A stretch of DNA of 64,000 bases from Ciona intestinalis. Its lineage: Eukaryota > Chordata > Ascidiacea > Phlebobranchia > Cionidae. The stretch lies in NCBI RefSeq assembly GCF_000224145.3, contig NW_004190443.2, positions 1-64,000 of the forward strand. Reading direction: 5' to 3'. Positions 22,570 to 35,600 of the stretch are shown piece after piece (positions within the stretch are counted from its first letter, which is position 1; each line of letters opens with the position of its first letter). The notes below the pieces were generated by a model. The model saw only the letters and a program-made list of their open reading frames with translations, was not told the origin of the DNA and ran no database searches. A program made the position numbers and the translations under genes.

Positions 22570-22752
22570 ACAGCAGGGTGGGGTAAGATGGGACCTGTTT
22601 TCATTCTTTTTCTCGTCCAATTTGGTAGCAAACAAAGAATATCTACGAGTTATATTACCGTATCATCAGGCCCTTTAGAAAGCGGTTCAAAACAGTGAAA
22701 ACACGATCAGGTTATATGGGATTCATGTGGCACATGTGCTAGTATCCCATTT
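22570..22752 (+). mobile_element. MITE upstream of FEN1
   Basis: AGGGTGGGGTAAGATGGGAC to CCCATTTCACTCCTAAC; decayed right end, 65 bp from the FEN1 ATG. Confidence 0.88.
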
Positions 22753-22816
22753 CACTCCTAACTAATTTGTGTTACGTTTTTTATAACAGTTATTGAGGTT
22801 AGGAATTACAACTATC

Positions 22817-23959
22817 ATGGGAATTCTTGGACTTTCCAAACTTATTTGCGACAAAGCGCCGTCTGCAGTAAAAGAGAATGAAATAAAGAATTATTTCGGG
22901 CGTAAAGTCGCGATTGACGCGTCGATGGCTGTTTATCAGTTTCTTATTGCAATTCGTCAAGACGGGAACCAACTAACGAACGAGGATGGTGAAGTAACGA
23001 GTCATATCGCTGGGTTGTTTTACCGCACCATACGTTTGCTTGGGAACGGCATTAAGCCTGTGTTTGTGTTTGATGGTAAACCTCCGCAGATGAAGTCAGG
23101 GGAACTGGCAAAGAGAGCAGAACGAAGGGAACAAGCTGAAAAAGAACTTGCAAAGGCACAGGAAAGTGGAGAGGCGGCAGACGTGGAAAAATATTCTCGT
23201 CGTTTGGTGAAAGTGACGCGAGAACACATGGATGATTGTAAGAAGCTGTTACGTTTGATGGGGATACCTGTCGTTGAGGCGCCGACGGAGGCTGAAGCTC
23301 AATGTGCATCGCTTGTCAAGTCAGGTAAGGTGTATGCGACGGCTACAGAAGACATGGATGCTCTAACTTTCCATTCAAGCCGACTTCTAAGACATCTTAC
23401 GTTCAGTGAAGCGAGAAAAATGCCAATTCAGGAGTTCGTTTATGAAAAAGTATTGGAAGAAATGGAGATGACGCACGAACAGTTTGTAGATTTGTGTATT
23501 TTACTCGGATGTGATTATTGTGAGCATATAAGAGGTGTTGGGCCAAAACGGGCGTATGATCTTATTAAGCAATATCGTAGTATTGACGAAATATTGAAGA
23601 ATATTGATTTGAAGAAGTACACAGTTCCTGATGGTTGGGTTTATAAAGATGCGCGGCAACTCTTCCTTGCTCCGGATGTTGCTGCTTCGGAAGATGTGGA
23701 GCTAAAATGGAACGACCCAGATGAGGAGGGTATTGTTAAATTTATGGTTGAGGAAAAAGGGTTCAACGAGGATCGAGTTAGAAGCGGGATCAAGAAGATC
23801 TTACAAAATCGTCAGAAGAGTACTCAAGGAAGATTAGATGATTTCTTCAAAGTACTTCCTTCGACTCCAAAGACAAAGAAACGGAAATCCGACACGAAGA
23901 TAAAATCCGAGTCCGCAAAAAAACGAGCAAAAGGAGGATCAGGTTTTCGAAAGCGCTGA
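22817..23959 (+). CDS. fen1: Flap endonuclease 1
   Basis: FEN1 removes 5' flaps in Okazaki-fragment maturation and long-patch base excision repair. The 380-aa intronless frame matches the usual length. Start: [10 protein letters not shown] at 22817 (Gly2 must be the mature N-terminus); an in-frame non-ATG codon upstream is ignored. Metal ligands are all present: D34 ([10 protein letters not shown]), D86 ([10 protein letters not shown]), E158/E160 ([10 protein letters not shown]), D179/D181 (TEDMDALTF) and D233 ([15 protein letters not shown], with the helix-hairpin-helix). The PCNA-binding box is QGRLDDFF near residue 337-344, followed by a Lys-rich nuclear tail ending GFRKR. A pyrimidine-rich AG at ~22788-22789, 27 bases before the ATG, is a candidate cis- or spliced-leader acceptor. 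A MITE lies directly upstream (22570-22752). Confidence 0.99.
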   Translation: MGILGLSKLICDKAPSAVKENEIKNYFGRKVAIDASMAVYQFLIAIRQDGNQLTNEDGEVTSHIAGLFYRTIRLLGNGIKPVFVFDGKPPQMKSGELAKRAERREQAEKELAKAQESGEAADVEKYSRRLVKVTREHMDDCKKLLRLMGIPVVEAPTEAEAQCASLVKSGKVYATATEDMDALTFHSSRLLRHLTFSEARKMPIQEFVYEKVLEEMEMTHEQFVDLCILLGCDYCEHIRGVGPKRAYDLIKQYRSIDEILKNIDLKKYTVPDGWVYKDARQLFLAPDVAASEDVELKWNDPDEEGIVKFMVEEKGFNEDRVRSGIKKILQNRQKSTQGRLDDFFKVLPSTPKTKKRKSDTKIKSESAKKRAKGGSGFRKR

Positions 23960-24355
23960 AGTTTTACTGGTTGCGCTTAAAATATGTTCCTACATACTTG
24001 GCTATTTCCATCTGAAAGCAACGATTTTTATGTCCAACTAAAAGGATTGTGTAAAAAGCTTGCTAATTAGAAGTGACAGCTTTTTAGTTCTGTCCTTATT
24101 GGCTATATATCTTAGATGTTGCTTGTTGCGACATCTTATAAAATTCATAGCACCTAACACTCAAAAGCTGTTGTTTTTTCTATATTTCGGCGCCTTTTTT
24201 ATATTTATCATGATACCAACATAAAACAAATGAAACTTCACAAACTGCCATGTTAGTTAAATTAATGAACTTTTTTTATGATAATGGGTATTCTGTTTCA
24301 ATGATACTGTGCTACCACTGCCACAGTTGTACATATCATGTGTCATGACAATATA

Positions 24356-24488
24356 GGCACCAAACCTGGGGTGGCAGGGTGGGCAAGCCTAGCCTAGAAT
24401 TTTCTGCATCGTAATATTCCATAAACATTACAACAAATAATGTGTCTAGCCACCTCAGCCTACCCTGCATTTTTTAGAGTTTGGTGCC
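24356..24488. mobile_element. Short inverted-repeat element, GGCACCAAAC ends
   Basis: Begins GGCACCAAACCTGGGGTGGC and ends GAGTTTGGTGCC. A related inverted copy is at ~55527-55662 (CCACCCCAGGTGTGGTGCCC). No clear target duplication. Confidence 0.6.
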
Positions 24489-24531
24489 GATCTCAACAAC
24501 CCTATGTTTCAGATATTAATATAATAAAGAT

Positions 24532-25904
24532 ATGTCTACCACGTTCCCTTCCTTTACCCCAAAAACTTTGGACCCTCTATGGTTCAGTATGGGTGATTCT
24601 GTTGTGGATGAGTTTGAACTCAGCTTTTTGGAGAAGAAATACGCAAAATGGGTGTGTAGTATGTTTACTATGTTGATATGACATATTTTTTATTTATATC
24701 TTTAAAAACTTTTGTATGCCAAGATATCATCCGGGTTTACCATTAAGTACTAGCTGGATGGTAGCAGCTACTAGTTTAAACCCATGTTCTCGAAGCTTAA
24801 AAGATGAAATGCCTATAGGCTAGCCAGTTTGGTTTATTGACAAGTATTTCATACAGATACGAGGCGCCGTGGAAAAAGACAAGGATACTCACTTTATTGG
24901 GAAAAAACCTGAAACAGTAGTAAGTTTGGTGCATGTTTACTGTTATAATATATTAGGGTAGGGAAGATGGGGCAGCTGTTCATTCTATTTTCTCCTCCTA
25001 TTTGGTAGTAAACAAATAACATACAAAGAATTATAAAACCGTATCCTCACAACTGCCATAGACCGTTGTTAATTGTTTGAAACACGATCAGGAATTCAGG
25101 ATATTTGGATATTATGTGCTAAAGGTGTCCCATCCATCCATCCAACATTATTATATATATATTTATTTAACCCGACCCCTTGTACAACCCCTGTATACAT
25201 ACAAGTACAAGCTAAGTTTGAAGTATCTTCAGACACTAACGGAGGGAGAAGGGGAAGCAGAATCGGATGAAAGTGAGGAGGAAGAAGAAACGGGAAACCG
25301 GTTCCCGGATTCTCCTGAGGAGCAAAACCCTGGGATTGAGGTAAAACTTTGTTCAGTAGTTGTTAATACAGGTTCAAAATGAATAAATTTAATTTAGTAT
25401 TTACTTAAACTTTGTTGTTTTTTTATAAACGTTGTTGCTGATGTTGTAACCGAAGAGACAATATTAATAATAAGTTGCATGTGACGTATGTAACTTGTTT
25501 ATCCTCGCATGGCGGGGCAACGGCAGTAGGTATAACACGGGTGTTCTGTTTCATACACCTCGTGCCCGCTAACGAGTTACCACGTATGTAACTTATTTAT
25601 CCTCGCATGGCGGGGCAACAACATTTGTTATAATTAATTTGTATCACATGTGTTGTATGCCTTTATACTCGTTTGCCACTTATAAGTTACCACGTATATT
25701 AATGTGTATTAGTTATTTTAAAATACGTATAGTTTTTTTATCTGAAACATTTGAAATTACAATCGTGTTAAACATATGGACTGCCATGTTTGCATTGAAT
25801 TTAAGATATAACATTAGTTTGTTTATTTATTGTTGTTGTAGGATCAAGATATCACCCTTGAAACAACAGATGATGGAAATGATAACAACCCATGGGTTGT
25901 ATAA
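24532..25904 (+). CDS. Small acidic protein, unrecognised
   Basis: Predicted from four in-phase exons: 24532-24651, 24857-24919, 25206-25340, 25842-25904 (126 aa). The first exon reads MSTTFPSFTPKTLDPLWFSM and ends FLEKKYAKW; the second IRGAVEKDKDTHFIGKKPET; the third turns strongly acidic (DESEEEEETGN) and the last ends DNNPWVV. All introns start GT and end AG, but the exon 3 acceptor (TACAAG) is weak. There is no signal peptide or membrane segment, so a nuclear or cytoplasmic protein is likely. I do not recognise the family. It lies ~570 bp after FEN1 on the same strand, too far for a tight tunicate operon. Confidence 0.55.
24949..25140 (+). mobile_element. MITE with CATC run
   Basis: Subfamily GGGGAAGATGGGGCAG; the right end dissolves into a CATCCATCCATCC microsatellite. 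Intron 2 of the acidic gene. Confidence 0.85.
25485..25705 (-). mobile_element. Two SINE terminal units
   Basis: The second unit has lost its middle. Intron 3 of the acidic gene. Confidence 0.82.
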
Positions 25905-26209
25905 AGCAACATACAAGTGTTGTTCATGTTATATACTGTAGCTGCCAGGGATATTATACTATAGACATATCACTTCAACTGTTCAACACTTGTCTATATT
26001 AATGTATACCATGAACATTATACTTATGTTTTGGCTTTTCCAACGATAATTGTGGTTTGGCAAAATTCCTACCAAAAAAAAAATCAGAAAGTGTTGCTAA
26101 TGGCAATACTTTTACCCAGTTTCAATTTGTTAATGTTTAGACAGTTTACACTGTTAAAAATTACAAACTATTATGTGACTGATTAATGAACATATTGTAA
26201 CATATTTTA

Positions 26210-26383
26210 TGTGGGGTAAGATGGGATACTGTTAGCACCTAAATCCCCTATTTCCTGATCATGTTTTTAACAATTAACAACAGTGTTTGAGAATACGGTT
26301 ATATAATTCTGTAAATATTTTTTGTTTAAGTTGGACATGAAAAGAGAATGAAAACATGTCCCATTTTACCCCAACCTACTATA
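26210..26383 (-). mobile_element. MITE upstream of SNAPC1
   Basis: GGGGTAAGATGGGATACTGTTAGCACC to CCCATTTTACCCCAACCTACTATA. Confidence 0.9.
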
Positions 26384-26693
26384 TCGTAATTTATTTTAAT
26401 ATCAAATGTTCTCTTTAAAGTCTTTATACTTAAATTAGTTTCTTGCAACACAAGGTTGAATTTCACCTATAAATGTGTTCACTGTTTTGTTTTTCTCCTT
26501 CATTTACTCCAACGGTCAATTACTGTTTATTTTTGCCGCCGAGTGGTGGCGCTAGAGGTCATTATTTCAAACATCTTACTCACTAAGCATCAATTAGATT
26601 AGTAAAAAATTTACCCTCAAATAATTGTTGCAATACTTTATTTTGCGTTCTGTTTCAGATTTTGCATTAATAGGATATTTATTGTTTATAAAT

Positions 26694-29600
26694 ATGAAAC
26701 TGCAAAAGAAGCGAGTACCGCGTCGCTTTCTCTACCCCGCTACCGGGATGCTGTCCGATGTTGAAACGCTACTTCAAAAGTTTGTGGACACAAAAAGCAT
26801 CAGGTATTGATGTTCACAACTTGTATCTTATATTACCCTATCTAGTACGTGAAGAAATGTACCTTTTTTATTCTCACATAGAGGGGAAACAATAGTCGTT
26901 CTATTTAATACACCGCGTGCCCGCTTGCGAATTATAGTACTGTGGGGTAAGACGGATAACTTTAGCACATAATATCCAATGTTTCCCGACGTGTTTTTTA
27001 AACGTGTTTTAAACAATTAACAACTCAATTTTAAAGTCGAAAGGCTACGGCCTGTAAATATTCTTCGTTTAAAACAAATGCGACGTGTATATATTGTTGC
27101 CATTATATTTTGCTCCATCTGATTCTTATGTTAAAACTTCATTATAGATTCGAAGAGTTCTCCAGACTATGGCGAGAAGCAAACTTCACGTTGATACATG
27201 CGGGGCGGGAGGGAATGAGAGAAAAACGAGAATTTTTGGACGAAAGTTTCAAAATTATTCTTAAGTTTGTATTGCCACCGTACAGTCTTCAGGTATGAAT
27301 GAATGAATGAATGTAACTTATTTACCTTCGCATTGGTGGGCTAAGACAGTCGTTATAACACAGGTTTGACACTTCGTACCATAGCTTACAAGTTACCACG
27401 TATGTTACTTTGTTGGTGATTGTTTTTTAATTTTTTTTAATCTTAACAAATTGTTGTATAACACCTGGTTTTAAAAGTTATAGTTTTTTAGTTACGCCAG
27501 CCATTAGTAGTTTAGTCCTTAGCTGTCAGTTGGAGCACCCTGTGGAATTATTGTAAAAGGCAACAGAATTTTTTATTTATCTCTTCGAAACGTTAGCGAA
27601 GATTAATATTATTAAGCAATGAAGAGAAAGGATTTAACAGCAAAACGACAGTCATTAAAACAAAAAAGTGTAGAAAAGTTCGTCAGTTAAAAGGCGTGTC
27701 TGTTGCACCCAATTAGTTTTATATAAGGATCAATTCACAGGCAGGTCGTTTTTCCCGCCAGCTGTCAAATAATACCAATACGACCTGGATAAGTCGTTGG
27801 CCATCTACGCGCATTAGCTCCGAATACTCTTCACTCCACTACATAATATTGAATAGCAAGACACAAAGCGATATCGATACGGAATTGCGTATTTTCCCCA
27901 TGATTAAATGGTTTTTGCGACTCTAGCACGCCGAAAAACTACTTGAGCGTCACAAGTGGTGTTTCAACCTGCATTATATTAGAATTGTGATTGCATTTGA
28001 CGCAAATACGTTACAACAGTGACGATTACGCTTTCGGGATGCTGATTGATCAGTATACGCATCAAATGTGATTGAAAATGACGCGGCGTTTTCTAAACCT
28101 TTGTGCTTTTAACTAACGAACATGGAAATCGGTGGTTTTTGCATTTTTTAACTTTTTCGTGCTTTTTGATTTTGTTTTTTTTAGCTTTAATTTTTTTACT
28201 TTTTTGATGTTGATATTTTTGATCTTTAAAACATACATTTTAAAGACATGCGGAGCGTTTTATGCTCAATTTTGCTGACGTCACCAAATTTAGTGTGACG
28301 TCACGTTGGCGCTTACGTCACACATTTTAGTGTGACATCACATAACAACGATCCCCAGGTACGAGTAGGTGCTGTTTACACAATGTATTCGCTCTACCTC
28401 ACCCAAAAACACGAGCCCAAGCTTAAAGTAAGGATGCCGTTAAGTTGCTGGAAGGATTTCGTTGAGCTTCACCAGGAAGTGACGTCACACAAGCATCTAG
28501 ATGCAGATTACGTCATGATGACGATGGTGAAGAAATATCAGATGTTCGAGTTTGTGGCTTACCCCTCCCCGTTGTCGATGGGTAAGTCGTTTAATGTGAT
28601 TTCTATTGTGTAATAAGGTGGGGTAATATGGGACACTACAGTATAGTAGGTTGGGCGTAAGATGGTTGATTCCTCTTTCTCATCTGATTTGATAATAAAC
28701 GAAGAAATATTTACAGAATTATACAACCGTTATATATCCTCACGTCTTTTAAAGAGGAAGATCGTCGGTAATTGTTCAAAACACGATTAGGAAATATGAG
28801 TTTATGTGCTAACGGTATCCCATTTTACCCCACGGTCTTATATTTACCGTTTTTCAATTTCTTGATTTATCTTTGCCGCTATCTATGAGTTAGCGATCAA
28901 ATATGATTACTATTGTATTTGTCTCATATTACTTTTATCGTAATAATTATTCCGAAGACTGAAATTTTCTTTATTGTAACACTAGACCTGTTGTTTGCGG
29001 TGTGTGACGTCACAGTGCGGTTAGTTTGGTCATGATTAATCCGAACACACGTGATACATTCACTACGTAAAGCGTCATGTTAGGACGTCGTAAAAATTTG
29101 ATTATTTTCCATAAATATTAAAAAACAAATTTTGTGACGTCTATTTAGTTGAAGTATGCATAATGTTTGTTCAATTGTTTCCTCTTCTGGAATGTTGTTT
29201 GATTCTTATGTTGTGAGTCGAGTCATAACATCTATTCACATATTACTGTGGGGTAAGATGGATACCGTTAGCTCCTGTACCACGTTGTAGGACCTCACCC
29301 ATATATAACAGAATGGGCATATACAATGTTGTGGTAATGGGCCAACTTTGACCTAAATTTAGGGCACATGACGTGCCTCACTATAGGACCTCACTCATAT
29401 AGAATACAGCATACATATTATATCACTTTGGGGTAATAGGCCAACTCTGTCCTAATATAATTGAAAAATGCGGACCGACATCGGAGATTAATTGCGGTCG
29501 CTACACAGAACGTTGGTCAGTGGATGATATTTGCTAACATGCCTCGCGGGTGTACGGCGGCAGAAAACACAAAACCGCGTGTTTTTCTCTTCCCGCTTTA

Positions 29601-32600
29601 AGCCTAAATTTCGCTGCCCACGCTTCAATGCGCATTATGACGTAGCAATAGCGGTCGCTGACTTCCGAGAATCGCCTGTTGACGCGAAGCAACACCAATT
29701 TTGACCGACGCTTCTACGAAGTCGACATCGCATTCGCCAAACTTGCAGAATTTTCAAAAATGCCATTTAACATAATTTTATTCTAAACCAATACACCGGT
29801 ATTCAGACTTCAATACTTTTACAAGTTTTCAAAAAAAAAACGCTCAGTTTCGTTGTGTTTGTGTTATGAGCCAATACACGGCGTAGCAGGTGTGCCACTC
29901 CCATACCGTTGCCCTTTGTGTGCTTTTCAAATCCACCAGTTCATGAAACTCTTCGCTCCAGCAACCAACAAAACTATAACTCCGTTATTGTTAGAATATC
30001 GTCCAGTAATTTATATGTTGGGACTTTTAAGATTTTATTTCTCTACTTACCTCTTTGGCGATTCACATTGTTCAGTGTTGAATAGAACGCAAACCCAGCC
30101 CGCTTTGGGCATGAACCATTTACCTGACACCGGTTCTCTCTTTAATGCTCGCTTGTCGAGTTAACTATAGGAGTCCAGTTCGCTTCGCTCCTTTTAGCTC
30201 TCCGTTCCGCACCGTTAGCTTAGACTGTGTATTGCCTTAAGCAAGACTTCTGGTTATTCTAAAGCCAGCCCGGTCACGCCGCCGTGGCTATCGGGGCCCA
30301 GCGCACGCAATGTTCCGCCCATTTAACGCTGGTCACCGTTGGAATGTGAAAGCCGCAAAGCCAGCTAAACGTGTAATCACTACACCGAACATTCCCAGCA
30401 GTAGAAATTGTATTACGCAACAAAATCTTGCCACATAATCCCGCTTGTTTCATCACAATCGGCCAAATCTTCTGCCGTCTACTTAACAAACTTCTTCCCA
30501 CAAATCCAAACTTGAACCGTTCATTACTACCGACCTTTACCACTTTAACTCGTAATCCGCGGAAAGCGTGTTTGATATTTCATGTGTTTATGTCTTAAAG
30601 TGCAATTTCTAATGAACTTAGATTAAATGCGGTATAGATGCCGCTTTGTGCCGCATGTTTACCTACATATTGTTATACTTATCCATAATTCATTAGCATT
30701 ATTCCAGCTACTAGATAAAATAACAAAGCGTCCCCACTACAATAAACATGATCGCATCGTTTCCAAGTAGAATGTTTTGACAATCCCGTATTCCGCGACC
30801 AACCGCAGCCGGCCACCGCTATTAAACAAATGCGAATATTGAGCTCTCCATTCTTTCCTAGTACCTAAGCCTCACCCGCATATAAAGCTGAGCGTTTGAC
30901 AAGGACCACTAAGTGGACACATTGCTTATTCGGGCACGGGTGCCATGCCAGTTAAACCGACTCTTCAAGTAGTTTATGAGAACGATCAAATGTTATTTAC
31001 TGGTCTATGGTTTAGTTCATATGCTCGAAATAGTTTAGTTTAGTTCATTTTGCTGGCGGTCAAAAAGCGCCCTCGAACGCATGAGATAAAATGTGTTATT
31101 TACTGATGGATAGTTTAGTTCATACCGACGTCTAACCAGTTGTTTAGCGCGTAGAAAGTTGCGAGCGTATGCTTCTAAACTAGTTATCCAGTGAACATTG
31201 TTATTGGTTGCTTGTAGTATAGCGAGTAATTAGAAACCACAAGGGATATTGTTGTATGTCGTTACCATGGTGGAATTTGTGCTTTAAGTTTAAAGGTCGT
31301 GCGAATCTACCAACCTTTGAGGATTCACTTGAATATAAGGTTTTTATTTAGTATGGTGGGGTAATATGGGACACCACACTATAGTAGGGTGGGTAACGTG
31401 GGACATGTTTCAAAAGGTTAGAGTAAGATGAGACGTTTTTATTCTTTTTTATCGTGCCGTCGTCCCAGTAGTAAAACAACAATTACAGAATTATATGCAG
31501 TATACTCACAACTATAAAAAAACGTTGTTAATTGTTAAAAAACACGATCAAGAAATATAGAATTTAAGTACTAACGGTATCCCATCTTACCCCACAGTAC
31601 TATTTAAATTAAAGTCAGTTTATAAATATACATCGTTACAATAAACCTATTCTAATACCAGTATAAACACGGTACAGTGCACGCTGTGTTTGCCTAAGTA
31701 CGGTTTGTGTATTAGGGAGAACAAGGTTTGTTTTTCCGAGTTTGTTTTTCACCTTGGAGGAACGCGAGCTTTTCTTTCTTGATTTTAAACCACTGACGTC
31801 ATCATGCGGCTTGTAGGGCAAAACTAGCGTGACTTTAATGTATTCAAGAAGAATGTTGTTGTTTTACTGGTCTTGGGTTTAAATGGCGACAAAATGGAAA
31901 TTAAGTTTTATAATATTAAAGTTTGTATCGTAAGTATTCGGGCAGAGTAATATTAATCAATAAACATTAAGTTGTTTCTGGGAAATATCTCGTGTCTGTT
32001 TGTTTTCATTCATAATGCATTGATGTGGTAATTGTGTATATATGTAGCTTGGTGTCGTATGCAATATAATGTTAAATGATCCACTTTGTGTCCGTGGTTT
32101 GTGGACTTGGCGTTATGGCCGGCGGTTTCCGAGTAAATCGTTGTTTCGAATGAAATGTCCGCTGATTCATCTGCTTCTTCAACGCTAAGGTTGCGTTACA
32201 GCAAATCTTTATCGATATAAAGTCTTAAGGCCCGAGGGGGTGTAACATATTTCCGAACGGTCAGTTATAAGGCTTAAGATGCGTGTATTGAGGTGGTGGC
32301 GCTCCTCGCTTTGATATGAGCCGTTCCACACGCGTGCTCGTAACTGCTGACCGTTCTCTCCTTTCTCTCTTACATTTTGAAATTGGAATGTTTAACCCGT
32401 CGCATATTATCCTCGTTCTTGCTTGTCTCGTACGTTTGTTTAACTAACTGACTTTGCAGCTTTGTACCTTTGGATCGAATCTTGTTAATTGTGACCTTGA
32501 CGTTAAATACCACCTGTGCTTTCAAAATTGTGTTTATTTGACTCCGCGCATTTTTTCGCGCTCGCGCCTTCGTGTCTAGCGAGCCTCACTATCACAGAGA

Positions 32601-35600
32601 GGAGAACCTTTTTCTTTTTTGTTAAAGCGCGCCTTGACGAAAGCCTATGTATAGTACAAACAGGTATGTGGTGGGCATATCTTGCGGTTAGTGGTTTACG
32701 AGGTGCATGCGTATCAGGTAAATGTCTTGGTTATGCGTGGTTGATGTATTATTAATGCGAGGCAGTGTAACGTTTATTCTTAAACAATATATAAGTATAA
32801 TAGAAACAGTAAGGTATAATTTCGCGCAGGTTTATTATGTTTTTTTTAATTATATATATATTACTAAGTTATAACTTTCGTTTCGGTTTGTTGGTCGTTA
32901 ATACTTGGTAACCGCTATTTCAATGCTTGACCTGCTATTTCCTACACGCGTATAAAACCAGCCGTTTGCAAAGTCCGGTTTCCTATGGCCGGCCGTTCAT
33001 TCAAGGCGCTTAATTTTGCTGCCAAGCCAAGCGGATCCGGCACCGTCCGGAATCACATTTGTGTATTTTACAACGGTCCATTGTGACTCACTGTGAGCCA
33101 ATACCCAGTGATCGTGTTTTATTTGTCCTACGGGCCGTGAGACAATGACACGTGACGCTTGATTATTACGTCATCATCGAGTTGGCGTTGCGATAAAATC
33201 TCTTGTAAATAATTTAAGATCAAGAAGCTTCTATTTGTCGGTGCTTGGCGAAAGCCAGCCAAGAACATTATTGCTTCCTACTCGTTTGGTCATCGACGAT
33301 AAATCATTTGTCGCCTTGACTCACTTCGTGTGGTTAATGCTCATACGCGCTCTCGCTAATCAAAGTTTCGTCAACCCTCATAGTTCGTACGAATCGTAAG
33401 CGATTGAAACGTGGATATCCTCGCCTGTCTTAATTCGCATATGTTGTGTAGCAAAGTAAGACTTTTTCTTGGAGATGTTCTTTACCGAGGATATGTATGA
33501 TGTGTCTTGACATGCTTACATCCGATCGCTCTGTTTCAACGAAATCTCTCTTTATTGCAGAAGATCTATATAACCAGGATAGCGAGGAAGATCTGCTGAC
33601 TGAAAGCACTTCAAACTCGGCAGCGGAGTTTACATTATTATCAAGATTACTGGATGAAGACAGCATTGGACAACTGACTGCAGTTCACGATAAATATCAT
33701 CAGCTTAAGTGTCAACTCAACGCTCTACGTAAGTTTTATTGCATATTAGATATACATTATATTAGGTTTTATAAACATATACTACTATGGGGTAAGATGG
33801 AAACCATTGGCACCTAAGTCCGATATATTTATATGGTTATTCCCTTAATATAATTGTTTACTACCAAACGGGACAATAAAATAGAATAAAACACGTCCCA
33901 TCTTACCCACACAAATACGATTTTCCTTAAAACACGCCATTATTAGTAAAGTATATGTATTGGTTTAGGGCGAACTTTAAACGATATTGATAAAACTATA
34001 AAATAGCATGTTTTTATCGCTTAGTAATATTATGTTAATGTTGTTTTTACCTTTTGTTAAAATTATCATGCATAATGGAGAGTATGTATAAAATACATTA
34101 TACGTACTGAGACACAGCGTGTGTTTTGATTTTTAAATTGTGGTAATAATTTCGTAAAATCCATATAAATATCACTTTGTACATAAGTTGTGTAATTTCC
34201 CCGCAGTTTGGTTAATAATTAGAATTATTTAAAGCTAAACATATTTCCAATATCTCATGCCTCTAATTTGTTTTAGATATTCGTAATTATAATACAAACA
34301 CAGCGCTCTAAATAAGAGTTAAACTATCTATGAAATAGACACCGGCAGATTAGAAGTTCGAGCTAGTTTAGCTTATATGTTAGTTTGTTTGCACACAAAA
34401 CTATATTAGAGGGCTTGTTTATAACCCGTGTACCCGGATGAGTGTTATTATTATTTAGAAGTTGACGTTGAACTTGTACGTCACTTGTAAATTGTTTTAA
34501 TGAAATAGTTGTATGTAAGGTGTTACTTTTTAACAATTACTTTACCTCATTATTGTATTCATTGTTTTAACGACTGTCGTTATGCGGCGTCTCTTTTGTT
34601 TTGAATTAATGTGATCTTCGTAATCGAAAAGTTAAATGAATTTATTACATAAAAAATATATTATTGTTGATTGTGGGGTAAGATGGGATACTGTTAGCAC
34701 ATGAAACCCATATTTTCTAATCGTGTTTTAAACAACTAACAACGCTGAGAGTCGTGAAGATACGGTAATATAACTCTGCAAATATTCTTTCTTTACTACC
34801 AAATGGGACGATAAAAAAAATGAAAACAGATCCCTTCTTACCTTACCCTAATATATATTAAATTCTAACTAGCAAAATATGAAAATGTTTTTTTTTTTTA
34901 CAACTTGCAATTATTTTGTTTTAATTTATTTAATAATTATGACATATTTGATTGACAGGTGGTGGTGAGCCGAACAAACCGAGTTCTTCACTCGATTTAA
35001 TACAAGCTGATGTAGTTGATGTGATAATTGATAAAACACAGCAGAATTACAAACCGTTGATTGCAAATAAGAAACACTCAGTGAGGTAGCTGATATAACA
35101 TTAACATGTATTATGTTTGAAATGTTTTCGCCGAAACTTAACGACAAGAGTTGTGAGAAAATGTCGAACAAAATATCTAGATGTTTGTTGTGTTGCCTGA
35201 AAGTTTGTTGCGTGTTTGAAACATCGCAGTTTCCGTGTATTTGCCGTCGTTTCTAAGCAATCTATGTTACAGTGCGGCGCCATCAGAACCTAAAATATCT
35301 GAAGCAAGCCAACGATCACAACGAATCAAAGAAATCAAGAATCGAGCTGTGAGCGCTCGTGCCAACACCGATTCTGGCGCACTTAGGTAAAAAATATTTT
35401 TTTATGTATATATACATATTTTTAAAATATTGTTGTGTTTTTTATTTATATTTTTGTTGTTTTTTTTTCACCGATTTCCAAATAAAAAAGCGAGGTACTG
35501 AATCTGACGCGAAGGGAAAAAAGTTTATGTTTATATATTTTCACATTTTTTATTATTTTTACCACCGATTTCCATATAAAAAGGGGGGTTTCGATTTAAA

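Larger units (their letters stand above)
28847..33560 (+). other. Large SNAPC1 intron 3, mostly unique sequence
   Basis: Outside a MITE (31350-31604) and the 29.3-kb repeat pair this intron is unusually free of mobile DNA and GC-richer than its surroundings (about 29470-30560 and 32250-33400). No frame shows protein character. TATAAA-like words at 30881 and 32951 and AP-1-like TGACTCA at ~33085 and ~33319 are present. Possibly regulatory DNA for SNAPC1 or the nested FoxH. Confidence 0.5.

Noticed and set aside
30274-30543. Minus frame of 89 codons in SNAPC1 intron 3
   Set aside because: Single open stretch in GC-richer DNA without homology or splice support; not called a gene.
32516-32755. 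Plus frame in SNAPC1 intron 3 ([14 protein letters not shown])
   Set aside because: No splice sites, no family resemblance, composition typical of non-coding DNA.
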